Source of the DNA: Candidatus Roseilinea sp.
GTDB taxonomy: Bacteria > Chloroflexota > Anaerolineae > J036 > Brachytrichaceae
Direction of reading: 5' to 3'
Assembly: GCA_025055235.1 (NCBI GenBank)
Contig: JANWYN010000100.1
Span: forward strand, 1 to 46,431
DNA: 46,431 bases
The notes under the pieces were generated by a model that saw nothing but the letters and a program-made list of their open reading frames with translations, was not told the origin of the DNA and made no database searches. Positions 15,754 through 28,148 of the stretch are shown piece by piece; within the stretch, counting starts at the first letter, position 1, and each line of letters begins with the position of its first letter. The position numbers and the translations under genes were made by a program.

Positions 15754-17640
15754 ATGGCAAAAATCGTTGGCATTGACTTGGGCACTACGAACAGCGTAGT
15801 GGCAGTGCTGGAGGGCGGCAGCCCGACCGTGATTCCCACGGCGGAGGGCGGCAATCTCGTGCCGTCGGTCGTCGCCTTCAAGAAGGACGGCGAACGGCTC
15901 GTCGGCCAAGCTGCCAAGCGCCAAGCTGTGGTGAATCCCGAGAATACGATCTTTTCGATCAAGCGCTTCATTGGGCGCCGGTTCGATGAGGTGGAGGGCG
16001 AGCGCAAGCGCGTGCCCTATCAGGTGGTGCAGGGGCCGAAGGGCGATGCGCAGGTGAAGATCCCGAACACGAACAAGACCTACACGCCGCAGGAGATCAG
16101 CGCCATGGTGCTGGCCAAGCTGAAGGCCGATGCCGAGGCATATCTGGGCGAGCCGGTCACCAAGGCCGTCATCACCGTGCCGGCCTATTTCAACGACTCG
16201 CAGCGCCAGGCGACCAAGGACGCCGGCCAGATCGCCGGCCTAGAGGTCTTGCGGATCATCAACGAGCCGACGGCTGCCGCGCTGGCCTATGGGCTAGATA
16301 AGAAGAAGGACGAGACCATCCTCGTCTTCGACCTGGGCGGCGGCACGTTCGACGTCTCGATCCTCGAAGTCGGCGACGGCGTGGTGGAAGTGAAAGCCAC
16401 CAGCGGCGACACGCACCTGGGCGGCGACGACTGGGACGCGGTGATCATGGACTGGATGATTTCTGAGTTCAAGAAAGAACAAGGCATTGACCTGCGCAGC
16501 GACCGCCAGGCCTTGCAGCGGCTGAAGGAGGCGGCGGAGAAAGCCAAGATTGAGCTGTCCTCGATGATGGAGACCGAGATCAACCTGCCGTACATCACCG
16601 CCGACCAGACCGGCCCGAAGCACCTGCTGATGAAGCTCACCCGCGCGAAGTTCGAGCAACTGAGCGAAGGGTTGGTGAAGCGCCTGCGCGGCCCGGTCGA
16701 GCAAGCGCTCAAGGACGCTAACCTGAAGGTCAGCGACATTGACGAAGTGGTGCTCGTCGGCGGCGCGACGCGCATGCCGATGGTGCAGGCGCTGGTCAAG
16801 GAGATGACCGGCGGCAAGGAGCCGAACAAGAGCGTCAACCCGGATGAAGTGGTGGCCATCGGCGCGGCGGTGCAGGCTGGCGTGCTGGCGGGCGAAGTGA
16901 AGGATGTGTTGCTGCTCGACGTTACCCCGCTCAGCCTGGGCGTGGAAACGCTGGGCGGCGTGATGACCGTGTTGATCCCGCGCAACACCACGATCCCGGT
17001 GCGCAAGAGCGAGATCTTCAGCACGGCGGAGGACAACCAGAGCGCGGTGGACATCCGCGTGTTCCAGGGCGAGCGCCCGATGGCCGCCGACAATATGTTG
17101 CTCGGCCAGTTCCGGCTGGAGGGCATCCCACCCGCGCCGCGCGGCATGCCGCAGATCGAGGTGACGTTCGACATTGACGCGAACGGCATCTTGAACGTGA
17201 GCGCCAAGGACAAGGCGACCGGCCGCGAGCAGCGCATCAGCATCACGGCCAGCACGAATTTGAGCAAGCAGGACATCGAGCGCATGGTGGAGGAAGCGCG
17301 GCGCAATGCCGCAGCCGACGCCAAGCGCAAGGAGCTTGCCGAGGCGCGCAACGCCGGCGACCAAGTGCTGTATCAGGCCGAGAAGTCGCTGCGTGACCTG
17401 GGTGAAAAGGTGAGCAGCGCCGACCGCGCAGAGGCTGAGGGCAAGATGAACGACCTGCGCGATGCGCTGAAGACCGACGACATCAACCGCATCAAGCGGG
17501 CCAGCGAGTCGTTGCAGGCCACGATGATGCGCATCGGCCAGAGCTTCTATGCGTCGCAACCCGGCGCCGGCGGCGCGACGCCTTCGGGCGACGGCAAGGG
17601 CGACGAGGGCGTGGTCGAGGGCGAGTATCGCTCGGTATGA
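15754..17640 (+). CDS. dnaK: Chaperone DnaK (Hsp70)
   Basis: 628 aa, normal length. [18 protein letters not shown] (phosphate 1), [33 protein letters not shown] (phosphate 2) and [14 protein letters not shown] (adenosine) form the ATPase domain. The substrate-binding domain carries [18 protein letters not shown], and a helical lid ends in a Gly-rich tail with [11 protein letters not shown]. The ATG at 15754 has GGAGGA 8 bases upstream, so the GTG at 15733 is not used. No grpE, dnaJ, hrcA or CIRCE element (TTAGCACTC-type repeat) is seen nearby, so it appears as a single gene that ends at a strong terminator. Confidence 0.97.
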   Translation: MAKIVGIDLGTTNSVVAVLEGGSPTVIPTAEGGNLVPSVVAFKKDGERLVGQAAKRQAVVNPENTIFSIKRFIGRRFDEVEGERKRVPYQVVQGPKGDAQVKIPNTNKTYTPQEISAMVLAKLKADAEAYLGEPVTKAVITVPAYFNDSQRQATKDAGQIAGLEVLRIINEPTAAALAYGLDKKKDETILVFDLGGGTFDVSILEVGDGVVEVKATSGDTHLGGDDWDAVIMDWMISEFKKEQGIDLRSDRQALQRLKEAAEKAKIELSSMMETEINLPYITADQTGPKHLLMKLTRAKFEQLSEGLVKRLRGPVEQALKDANLKVSDIDEVVLVGGATRMPMVQALVKEMTGGKEPNKSVNPDEVVAIGAAVQAGVLAGEVKDVLLLDVTPLSLGVETLGGVMTVLIPRNTTIPVRKSEIFSTAEDNQSAVDIRVFQGERPMAADNMLLGQFRLEGIPPAPRGMPQIEVTFDIDANGILNVSAKDKATGREQRISITASTNLSKQDIERMVEEARRNAAADAKRKELAEARNAGDQVLYQAEKSLRDLGEKVSSADRAEAEGKMNDLRDALKTDDINRIKRASESLQATMMRIGQSFYASQPGAGGATPSGDGKGDEGVVEGEYRSV

Positions 17641-17648
17641 GCCGCCTC

Positions 17649-17687
17649 AACCCTCACAGGGCTGCACCCCTGTGAGGGTTTTTGTTT
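17649..17687 (+). terminator. Intrinsic terminator after dnaK
   Basis: AACCCTCACAGGG pairs with CCCTGTGAGGGTT across a short loop (CTGCAC) and is followed by TTTTTGTTTTT. It is a textbook rho-independent terminator. It ends only a few bases before the ATG of the dgt-like gene at 17694. Confidence 0.95.
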
Positions 17688-17693
17688 TTATCC

Positions 17694-18863
17694 ATGCGAA
17701 CGCGCGAAGAACTCGAGCGCATCGAGGCGTTGACACTCGCGCCCTATGCCATGAAGAGCGCAGCATCGCGCGGCCGGCAGTATCCCGAGCCGGAAGCTCC
17801 CTATCGCACCGCCTTCCAGCGCGACCGCGAGCGCATACTGCACACCACCGCCTTCCGCCGCCTGCAGGGCAAAACCCAGGTCTTCGTTGCGACGGAGGGC
17901 GATTATTACCGCACCCGCATCACGCATACCCTGGAAGTAGCGCAGATCGGTCGCACCATCGCGCGCGCACTCGGCGCAAACGAGGACCTGGTCGAGGGCA
18001 TCTGCCTGGCGCACGACCTCGGCCACCCACCCTTTGGCCATTCCGGCGAGCGCGCGCTGAACGCGTTGATGGCAGCGGAGGGTGGGTTCAATCACAATCG
18101 GCAGAGCTTCCGCATCATCACTGAGTTGGAGCGCCGCTATCCCGATTTCCCCGGCCTCAACCTCACCCACGAATTCCGCGAAGGCATCCTCAAACACAAC
18201 GCCGACGCCTCACCTCACGCCGCACCGCCGGACTACTGGCCGGAACTGCGCGGCACGCTCGAAGCGCAGATCGCCGCCGTCGTGGATGAGCTGGCCTACA
18301 ACGCCCACGACTTGGACGACGCTTTGCGCGCCGGCCTGATTCACGAGGCAGATGTGAAAGCGCTCTCCTGGTGGCGGCGAGCGAGCGAGGCGGCGAAGGT
18401 GGACTGCGATGCTGCCTTCACCGACGTCAAACGCCATCGCGTCATCCGCAGGTTGATAGACCTCGTCGTGACCGATCTCCTGTTGGAGAGTTCGCGACGC
18501 ATCCAGGCCATGCTGGCGCAGCACAACGGCAAGGTAGGCGTGGACGACGTGCGGCGCTGGCCGGAGCTACTCGTTGGTTACCCGCCGGAGACGCAACGGA
18601 TGAATCAAGAGTTGAAGGACTTCCTCTACGAGCGCGTGTACTTCCATCCGCGTGTCCTGCGCATGGCCAGGCAAGCGGAACACGTGGTCAACGACCTCTT
18701 CCAAGCATACACGCAGGAGCCGCGCATGATGTCCGAGAGCGCGCGCCGGCAGATGGAGCATCTGCCGCTGAGCCGTGTAGTGTGCGATTACATCGCCGGC
18801 ATGACCGACCGGTTCGCCTTTGCAGAGCACGCCCGGCTGTGCGATTCGAGCCGGCGCGTTTGA
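17694..18863 (+). CDS. dgt: Deoxyguanosinetriphosphate triphosphohydrolase-like HD protein
   Basis: 389 aa. HD-domain metal ligands are visible at His78 (RITHTLEVAQ) and His107-Asp108 (LAHDLGHPPFGHSGE). RTAFQRDRERILHTTAFRRLQGKTQVF is the conserved N-terminal block of type 2 dNTPases. It cleaves dNTPs to deoxynucleosides and triphosphate and so balances the dNTP pool. The family N-terminus (MRTREELE...LAPYAMKSAASRGR) supports the ATG at 17694, although it begins directly after the T-tract of the dnaK terminator and has no Shine-Dalgarno sequence. Its message must come from read-through or from a promoter inside the dnaK tail. Confidence 0.93.
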   Translation: MRTREELERIEALTLAPYAMKSAASRGRQYPEPEAPYRTAFQRDRERILHTTAFRRLQGKTQVFVATEGDYYRTRITHTLEVAQIGRTIARALGANEDLVEGICLAHDLGHPPFGHSGERALNALMAAEGGFNHNRQSFRIITELERRYPDFPGLNLTHEFREGILKHNADASPHAAPPDYWPELRGTLEAQIAAVVDELAYNAHDLDDALRAGLIHEADVKALSWWRRASEAAKVDCDAAFTDVKRHRVIRRLIDLVVTDLLLESSRRIQAMLAQHNGKVGVDDVRRWPELLVGYPPETQRMNQELKDFLYERVYFHPRVLRMARQAEHVVNDLFQAYTQEPRMMSESARRQMEHLPLSRVVCDYIAGMTDRFAFAEHARLCDSSRRV

Positions 18864-18895
18864 GCGGTGAAGAGGCGTAGCGATGCAGGGCGCGC

Positions 18896-20386
18896 TTAGC
18901 CGGAGCTCCCCACTTGGCTGCCCACGCTGCGTCCTCGCCTTCGAATGAAGAAGAGGATAGCCAACACGAACGCCAGCGCACCCGATGCGATGAGAAGCGT
19001 CCCCAGCGCCGTCGTCGAAAGCCCCGCCTCGAAGGGCGCGGCCTGAAATCCTTGATCCACCGTTGCGGTGCTGAACGACTCGAGCCGGGCGCTCAGCGCA
19101 GCTGCTACCTGATCCGCCTCGACCGTTTCGTTTGCGATGATGAACCGCGCTTCGACGCTCTCTGACGGATCGAACGCTGCATCACGAGGCGCACATACCA
19201 AGGCTGGGTCTGCCGGCGTGAGCCGGTAGGCTTCCGGCACGGCCACCTCGGGTTGCCCATCGCGCAGCAGCGCCTGCACTTGAATCACAACATCCACCTG
19301 AACTTGCCGGCCCGGCGGAATATCCCGGATGATGGCCCGGGCTCGATTGCCGCTCACCTCGCTCGGCGCTGATGGTGCACGCAGCGACATGATCGTGGCG
19401 TCGGGCTGCAACAACGCAAAGGCGACGTTGACTTCCGGCACGCTGGCGATGCCGATGTTGGCGACGCAAACTGTGACGAGGTAGCGATCGTCGGTGACGC
19501 GCGTTTGTCGCGTCGTGTAGACCGCGCCCACCGGTGCAACGCGCGCTGCTGGCGCATCGCCGGCGTTGACGGGCTGCGGGGCGAGTGGCTCTAACGCATC
19601 GTCGCCGGCCGGCACGAGCGAAGGCTTAGCACGCGGCGTTGCGGTCCGCATCGGCGTCACCGTTGCAGACGGCCTCGTCGCTGCGGGCGGCCTGTTGCGC
19701 GGCGTCGCAGTGGCTTCAGCGACGCCGACCAGCCCCGGCGTTGGCGCTTCGACCGGCGCGGACACGACGGCCGGGCTCGGCGAGGGAACAGGCAACGCAG
19801 TCGCTGTATTCGTAGGCACGGGCACAGCTGTGTGCGTCGCTGTGGCCGTATGTGTCGGATTAGGCGTGGATGTCGCCGTCGGGTCAGGCATTCTTGTGGG
19901 CGTGGGTGGCAGCGGCGTGTCCGTCGGCGCTGGCGTCACCGTGGGAGTCGGGTCGGGCTTGGACGGCGAGGGCGTCGGCGTCAATCTAGATATCGGAGCT
20001 GTAGGCGGCGCCGTCGGGTCAGGCACTTTGGTAAGGTCTGGCGGCGGCGTGTCCGTTGGTGTGGTTTGGGTTTGCGTCGCCGTCGGCTCTGCAGTAGGTA
20101 TCTCAGTTGCAGTCGGTGGCTCTTCCGGCGTCGAAGTTGGGGTTAGCGATTCGCCGTCGTCAGCAGTTGCGATCGGCGTTACGCCCTCGGTTGGTCTCTC
20201 TATCGGATCGGGAGTGACAGCGACTTGCTGAGCGATGACGTCTCGGTGCGCACCCGAGGCATCGGCTGCAGCGCCGTGCAGCAGTCCGATTGCAGCAAGT
20301 AAGGTGAACGCGCAAGCTGTCCCAATCAACCGGAGCCGGCGATGCGCAGCAACGCACGAGCTATCCAAGGGTTTCGGAGCAGACAC
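18896..20386 (-). CDS. Thr/Pro-rich surface protein with C-terminal membrane anchor
   Basis: 496 aa. The N-terminal hydrophobic segment (about 18-40, ACAFTLLAAIGLLHGAAA) is a signal peptide or anchor. Residues of about 60-270 are low-complexity PTPT/TATP sequence, a likely extended and glycosylated stalk. Residues of about 290-440 form a beta-rich domain resembling a CARDB/DUF11-like fold (YLVTVCVANIGIASVPEVNVAFAL). A C-terminal helix followed by Arg residues (LAFVLAILFFIRRRGRS) is a membrane anchor with the tail inside. The GTG at 20386 has GAGGA 9 bases upstream, overlapping the stop of the regulator gene, so the two form an operon. Function is unknown; adhesion or envelope spacing is inference. 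Confidence 0.75.
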   Translation of the reverse strand: MSAPKPLDSSCVAAHRRLRLIGTACAFTLLAAIGLLHGAAADASGAHRDVIAQQVAVTPDPIERPTEGVTPIATADDGESLTPTSTPEEPPTATEIPTAEPTATQTQTTPTDTPPPDLTKVPDPTAPPTAPISRLTPTPSPSKPDPTPTVTPAPTDTPLPPTPTRMPDPTATSTPNPTHTATATHTAVPVPTNTATALPVPSPSPAVVSAPVEAPTPGLVGVAEATATPRNRPPAATRPSATVTPMRTATPRAKPSLVPAGDDALEPLAPQPVNAGDAPAARVAPVGAVYTTRQTRVTDDRYLVTVCVANIGIASVPEVNVAFALLQPDATIMSLRAPSAPSEVSGNRARAIIRDIPPGRQVQVDVVIQVQALLRDGQPEVAVPEAYRLTPADPALVCAPRDAAFDPSESVEARFIIANETVEADQVAAALSARLESFSTATVDQGFQAAPFEAGLSTTALGTLLIASGALAFVLAILFFIRRRGRSVGSQVGSSG

Positions 20387-20398
20387 AATCGAGGGTCC

Positions 20399-21181
20399 TC
20401 AGCACACGAACATGTAGCCCTTGCCGCGCACCGTGAGCAGGCGCTGAGGCATTTGCGGCGTTGGCTCCACCTTGGACCGCAGGCGCGAGATGTGCGGGCG
20501 GATCAGGCTGGCCGCTTTGTCCTCGTCCATGTCGCGGCCCATCACCTGGTTGACGATTGCACGCGCGGACAAAGGCAGACCCATGTGCGCGCTGAGGCAA
20601 TGGATGATCGCCGCTTCAACCTGGCTGAGGCGCACGTTGTCCCGAACGCTGATATCGAAAGCGTATGGCGCGCCGTTCTGGGCTTGAGAGGCATGCGCGC
20701 CGTTGCCCGTCGCGGTGTGCGCCTGCGTGCCGGCGTCATGTGTCGCGTTGCCGGAATCGGGTTGGTTCGCCTCGACGATCAGCGATCGAATTGTGCTCAG
20801 ACGCTTCTCCGGTGAGTCGCTGGGCAACAAATACTCATCTACGCCCAGGCGGAGGGCCTTGCGGGCGGCGTTGACATCGCCTACATCGTCAATCAAAACG
20901 ATCTTCGCGCGAGGATGCGTAGGTTCTGCTCGACCTTCAGACGAGGCGCGATTCAATAACCCGGCAACATATTCGGCCAACGCCACCCCGCCGGATGCAA
21001 CGTCTGCTACAATTAGCATATAGGAACTGCTGTCGGACAGCAGACTCGAGGGGAAAATCAGGGCAGTCGCTTGCGCAACGGCGGACACGACATGAACTTC
21101 AGCGCAGTGAGTTCGGAGTAAGTTCAAGATCGCCTGGTCTGCGTGCGCCTCGCTTGTAAGATAGAGAGCCTGATTAATCAT
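20399..21181 (-). CDS. Atypical response-regulator-like winged-helix protein
   Basis: 261 aa. The N-terminal half looks like a receiver-type alpha/beta domain (QALYLTSE, YMLIVADV, KIVLIDDVGDVNAARKALRLGVDEYLLP). The final conserved Lys-Pro is replaced by Pro-Ser, and the acidic pocket is not convincing, so phosphorylation is doubtful. A Gly/Asn/His-rich linker (about 165-190) leads to an OmpR/PhoB-type winged helix (LSQVEAAIIHCLSAHMGLPLSARAIVNQV...HISRLRSKVE...LLTVRGKGYMFVC). The ATG at 21181 is chosen because the receiver fold begins there; a GTG at 21235 is possible. It lies upstream of and coupled to the surface-protein gene, and is divergent from the ECF sigma operon. Confidence 0.75.
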   Translation of the reverse strand: MINQALYLTSEAHADQAILNLLRTHCAEVHVVSAVAQATALIFPSSLLSDSSSYMLIVADVASGGVALAEYVAGLLNRASSEGRAEPTHPRAKIVLIDDVGDVNAARKALRLGVDEYLLPSDSPEKRLSTIRSLIVEANQPDSGNATHDAGTQAHTATGNGAHASQAQNGAPYAFDISVRDNVRLSQVEAAIIHCLSAHMGLPLSARAIVNQVMGRDMDEDKAASLIRPHISRLRSKVEPTPQMPQRLLTVRGKGYMFVC

Positions 21182-21421
21182 CGTTCTTGGGACAGCTCCT
21201 AAATCAACCAATCGAAGCCATGCATCGCGTAACACTTTTTCATGCCATCATCTGGTTACTCATGCACATCCGGCACCCCGCATGCCTTATATGCACCTTT
21301 CACCAATTCCATGAGCGACGCTAACTGGCTTCGCTTGTTGAGATAGTCGCGTCGTCAAGGTGGATCTGCATCTAGCTTGCTGAGACGAGAATGAAGTTAC
21401 ATCAGCAGACGACATTCATCC

Positions 21422-21478
21422 CACTACAATAAATTGCGATTGAGTTGCATTTGTAGACTCAACTAATTATTTGTAGTG
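21422..21478. promoter_or_regulatory. Nested inverted repeats upstream of the ECF sigma gene
   Basis: The outer arms CACTACAA (21422-21429) and TTGTAGTG (21471-21478) enclose the inner arms TTGAGT (21440-21445) and ACTCAA (21457-21462). The block ends 12 bases before the ATG at 21490 and is distinctly AT-rich. It may be an operator, or a 5'-leader hairpin controlling the sigma/FecR operon. The rest of the 254-base gap shows no gene. Confidence 0.55.
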
Positions 21479-21489
21479 CAGACTCGCCA

Positions 21490-22098
21490 ATGCGGGACGA
21501 CAATTCCAGCAGGAACACCCAGCGCGCCGTTGAGTTGGCCCTCATCGAGCGAGTGGTTGCCAACGATCAAAGCGCGATAACACAGCTCTTCTATGAGTAC
21601 GAGCCGGCTGTGTCGCGCTACATCGTGCACACTGTGCCCGATATCAACGAACAGGACCTGCAAGATGTCGTCCAAGAGACGTTTATCGGTGTGTTGAGAT
21701 CCGCAAAGGACTATCGCGGAGATTCCAGCCTGAGCACGTGGATCTTGCGCATCGCGCATTACAAAGCGATAGACGCTCTGCGCCGGCGAAGGGTGATGAA
21801 CAAACGCGAAGAAACCATCGAGAACATGTCGAGTGACGAGGTGTCGTTCGTCGGAGATGCGTCGGCCGACGTCGAAGAGGACGTCGTAAGCGAGCAGGAC
21901 ATCATGCTCGTGCGCCGCGCCTTGGCCATGCTCCCCCCGGATCAGCGCCAAGCGCTGACGCTGCGCTACGTGAACGGCTTGCGCGTGGACGACGTAGCAG
22001 CAACGATGCGGATCACGCGACGCAGAGCGGAGCTCTTGATTACCAGAGGTCGCGCTGAACTCAGACGGCGGCTGACCGAAATGGACGTTCGATCGTGA
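21490..22098 (+). CDS. ECF-type RNA polymerase sigma factor
   Basis: 202 aa. Region 2 is at about 30-100 (LFYEYEPAVSRYIVHTV, DLQDVVQETFIGVLRSAKDYRG, STWILRIAHYKAIDALRRRR). An acidic linker follows, then region 4 at about 140-195 (LAMLPPDQRQALTLRYVNGLRVDDVAATMRI). There are no regions 1 or 3, as in ECF sigma factors. Its stop overlaps the start of the FecR-domain gene by four bases, the usual layout for a sigma factor and its membrane regulator. The promoters it reads cannot be told from the sequence; autoregulation through the palindromes just upstream is a guess. Confidence 0.92.
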   Translation: MRDDNSSRNTQRAVELALIERVVANDQSAITQLFYEYEPAVSRYIVHTVPDINEQDLQDVVQETFIGVLRSAKDYRGDSSLSTWILRIAHYKAIDALRRRRVMNKREETIENMSSDEVSFVGDASADVEEDVVSEQDIMLVRRALAMLPPDQRQALTLRYVNGLRVDDVAATMRITRRRAELLITRGRAELRRRLTEMDVRS

Positions 22099-23399
22099 CA
22101 ATTGATCATCCACCGAGCCGCAACCGATGGAGCGACATACGCTTCGTAGAGCAGGCGCTTGTCGAATCGGCACGGCGTGCACTGACCCTAAGCGCAGCGC
22201 GGCGCGCGGCCGTGCTCGCCGCATTGCTGGCAGAAGCAGCACGGCTGAGGGCTGCACAGCTCCGTCGCATCCAGCGGCGCGCTCGGTTTGAACTGCTCCT
22301 GGCGCGCCTGTTGTCACCACGCGCATTTGCCGCTCTTTCGGCATTCGCGGCATGCTTGTGCCTTTGCGTCGCTTATCTTTTATTCGGCGGCGCGCGCACC
22401 CCGGCGCATGCGTCTTTCACCGGACGGGCAGCGTTGAAGGAGATGCGCTATGGCCCGTTAGGCTTGACCTGGAGCATCGCGCGCCCAACTGCAGACTGGC
22501 AAGCCTATGCCCTCTGCCAGGGCGATGAACTCCTCGCCAGCGCGCCGGTGACGATCACGTTCGACACCGGCGCGCAAGCCGTTGTCGCGCCGGGAACGCG
22601 GCTTCGCATGTTGTCGAGCCGCGACGGTTTTGCGCTCATTCACGGGGAAGTCGCCGTCGCCGCTGTGCCTTCGCATGACGGCGCAGCCAACTTCCACGTC
22701 GAGACGGCCGCCGGTTCGGCGACTGTGAAAGGCACGCGCTTTCGCATGCGCACCGAGCGCGATGCCAGCGTGAGCGAGTTCACCGATGAGGGCCGCGTCG
22801 TCGTTGCCAACGATGTGGGAACGGTAGACGTGGTCACGGGCGAGCAGGTCAATCTCAGGCTCAGCACACCGCTCAAAGTCGAGCTGCAAGTGCCGCGCAT
22901 GATATTCCCTACTCGTGACGGAGATCGCGTGATCAGCAACACGCCGCGCGTGCCGTTCAAGACGCGCATCTTCCCGCGCGCGACGCTGATCGTCGAGGAG
23001 GCGCATTCCGGCAGGCAGCTCGCGCGCTACGTCGCCGACAGCACCGGCTTGGTTGAAGACGCGCTTCCGCCGATCGAAAGCTCGGCCACGCTGCGCTTCA
23101 GCCAGACGGCGCCCGACGGCCGGTCCAGCGCTCCATCGCAGCCGGTCGAGATCGTCATTGATCGCACGGCGCCGACGCTGGCCATCACGCGCGTGCTGCG
23201 CGACGGCAACACGGTGCGCATCTCCGGACGGACGGAGATCGGCGCTCAGGTGTGGGTGAACGGCGAAGCCGTCAAGATAGAGCCGGACAGCACCTTCTCG
23301 TTCGAAGTCAACGCGCCCACGACAGATCGCTTGGTCACCATCACCGCAGCCGACGCCGCGGGCAACGTCACGCGCATCATCCAGCAGCTCGCACCGTAG
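22095..23399 (+). CDS. FecR-domain membrane protein, probable regulator of the ECF sigma
   Basis: 434 aa. An Arg/Ala-rich cytoplasmic N-terminus (about 1-70) is followed by one membrane helix (FAALSAFAACLCLCVAYLLFGG). Outside lies a FecR-type beta-domain (about 155-250: VVAPGTRLRMLSSRDGFALIHGEVAV, AGSATVKGTRFRMRTE, GTVDVVTGEQVNL). It ends in two Ig-like modules (DGDRVISNTPRVPFKTRIFPRA; DRTAPTLAITRVLRDGNTVRISGRT). It starts with a GTG overlapping the sigma stop. The likely role is to hold or release the sigma factor in response to an envelope signal. No classical zinc anti-sigma motif is seen, so the sigma-contact mode is unclear. Confidence 0.8.
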   Translation: MTIDHPPSRNRWSDIRFVEQALVESARRALTLSAARRAAVLAALLAEAARLRAAQLRRIQRRARFELLLARLLSPRAFAALSAFAACLCLCVAYLLFGGARTPAHASFTGRAALKEMRYGPLGLTWSIARPTADWQAYALCQGDELLASAPVTITFDTGAQAVVAPGTRLRMLSSRDGFALIHGEVAVAAVPSHDGAANFHVETAAGSATVKGTRFRMRTERDASVSEFTDEGRVVVANDVGTVDVVTGEQVNLRLSTPLKVELQVPRMIFPTRDGDRVISNTPRVPFKTRIFPRATLIVEEAHSGRQLARYVADSTGLVEDALPPIESSATLRFSQTAPDGRSSAPSQPVEIVIDRTAPTLAITRVLRDGNTVRISGRTEIGAQVWVNGEAVKIEPDSTFSFEVNAPTTDRLVTITAADAAGNVTRIIQQLAP

Positions 23400-23415
23400 C
23401 AGGTCGGCGCGCGGC

Positions 23416-23727
23416 TTATCCCTTCAACCAGCGCAGCACGGCCTCGACGCGCTCGACTTCCAACTTCGCCAAGTCGTGCTCCAAGCGGGCTTGACGCTCT
23501 TCAGCTTCCGCTGCCTCCACTGCCTCATAGAGCGAGTGGAGCAGCTCGCGCGCTCGCGCTTCGCGTTCGCTTTCGTTCTTGCCAGCGATCTCGCCCGTCA
23601 TCAGGCGCGCCGCGCGCTCTTTCTCCAGCGCCAGCCGAGCACGAATGGCATGCTCAGCGGCTTCCCACAGCCGCATACGTGCTTCTTTGAGCCGTTCATA
23701 AGCGTCGCTGATCGTCTGCTCGTCCAT
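23416..23727 (-). CDS. Small coiled-coil protein downstream of metH
   Basis: 103 aa, highly charged and almost entirely helical (ERLKEARMRLWEAAEHAIRARLALEKERAARL; VEAAEAEERQARLEHDLAKLEVERVEAVLRWLKG). No membrane segment or known catalytic motif. The ATG at 23727 comes two bases after the metH stop, so the gene is probably co-transcribed with metH. An upstream in-frame start would lie inside metH and is rejected. It is not recognisably XseB, despite similar composition. Function unknown. Confidence 0.65.
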   Translation of the reverse strand: MDEQTISDAYERLKEARMRLWEAAEHAIRARLALEKERAARLMTGEIAGKNESEREARARELLHSLYEAVEAAEAEERQARLEHDLAKLEVERVEAVLRWLKG

Positions 23728-23729
23728 GG

Positions 23730-27674
<3,945 letters not shown>

Positions 27675-27726
27675 AGACGCTTCTTTGCAACGACGATGTT
27701 TGCCGGGCGTGCCGGAATGGATTTGG

Positions 27727-28139
27727 TCAAACGCCGAACTGGCTGATGAAATCGAAGTAGCCGCGTCGCCCCAGCTCTTTGTTCCAGCGGTCAATGGACT
27801 TGCGAATGCGCTTCAGGCAGGCAATCATTTCTTCGAGGGAGAGCGACAATGACTCCGGGATGTACAGCTCCTTCCCTGTTCATCCATGAACGCACCGCGC
27901 CCTATGCGCCATTCGCACACGCCGCGCGCAGCTTCGTATGCGTCCCGCGCGACGTTGCTCATGTGGACGTTCGGCGCCGGACGACCCTTCATCTCCGCCT
28001 GATAGTCGCGGATGAGCGCATCCACCGCCGCCCGGGCGTCGTAGTCGGTCATGCTGCTGTGCTGCCGATAGGCGCTCGCAAGTGCCGCCTCGATGTTCTG
28101 CAGCACGTCTAGATATTCTTCCTCGAATTCGCCCGACAT
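27727..28139 (-). pseudogene. Conserved hypothetical gene broken by a -1 frameshift
   Basis: Frame 1 from the ATG at 28139 gives MSGEFEEEYLDVLQNIEAALASAYRQH...ARGVCEWRIGRGAFMDEQGR, then runs into a meaningless tail (SCTSRSHCRSPSKK) and stops at 27825. The next frame continues the protein as [34 protein letters not shown] and [11 protein letters not shown], ending at 27727. One extra G around 27868-27876 (GGAAGGAGCTG) would join the halves smoothly as DEQGR-ELYIP into about 137 aa. The protein type, which I recall from other Chloroflexota genomes, is helical with no known function. This is either a true lesion, an assembly error or a programmed shift. It lies between the SDR gene and metH on the same strand. 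Confidence 0.75.
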
Positions 28140-28148
28140 GGGCACATT

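Noticed and set aside
16294..17559. Long minus-strand open frames opposite dnaK
   Set aside because: dnaK is intact with all Hsp70 signatures; the antisense frames are by-products of its codon bias.
23416..23727. Identification of the small coiled-coil gene as XseB
   Set aside because: XseB is usually 60-85 aa with a recognisable N-terminal segment (FEEALxxLExIVxxLE type), which is not present; similarity is only in charged helices.
27675..27794. Upstream extension of metH to 27794
   Set aside because: That part overlaps the coding 3' half of the frameshifted neighbour and lacks any MetH-like sequence; conserved sequence begins after the ATG at 27674.
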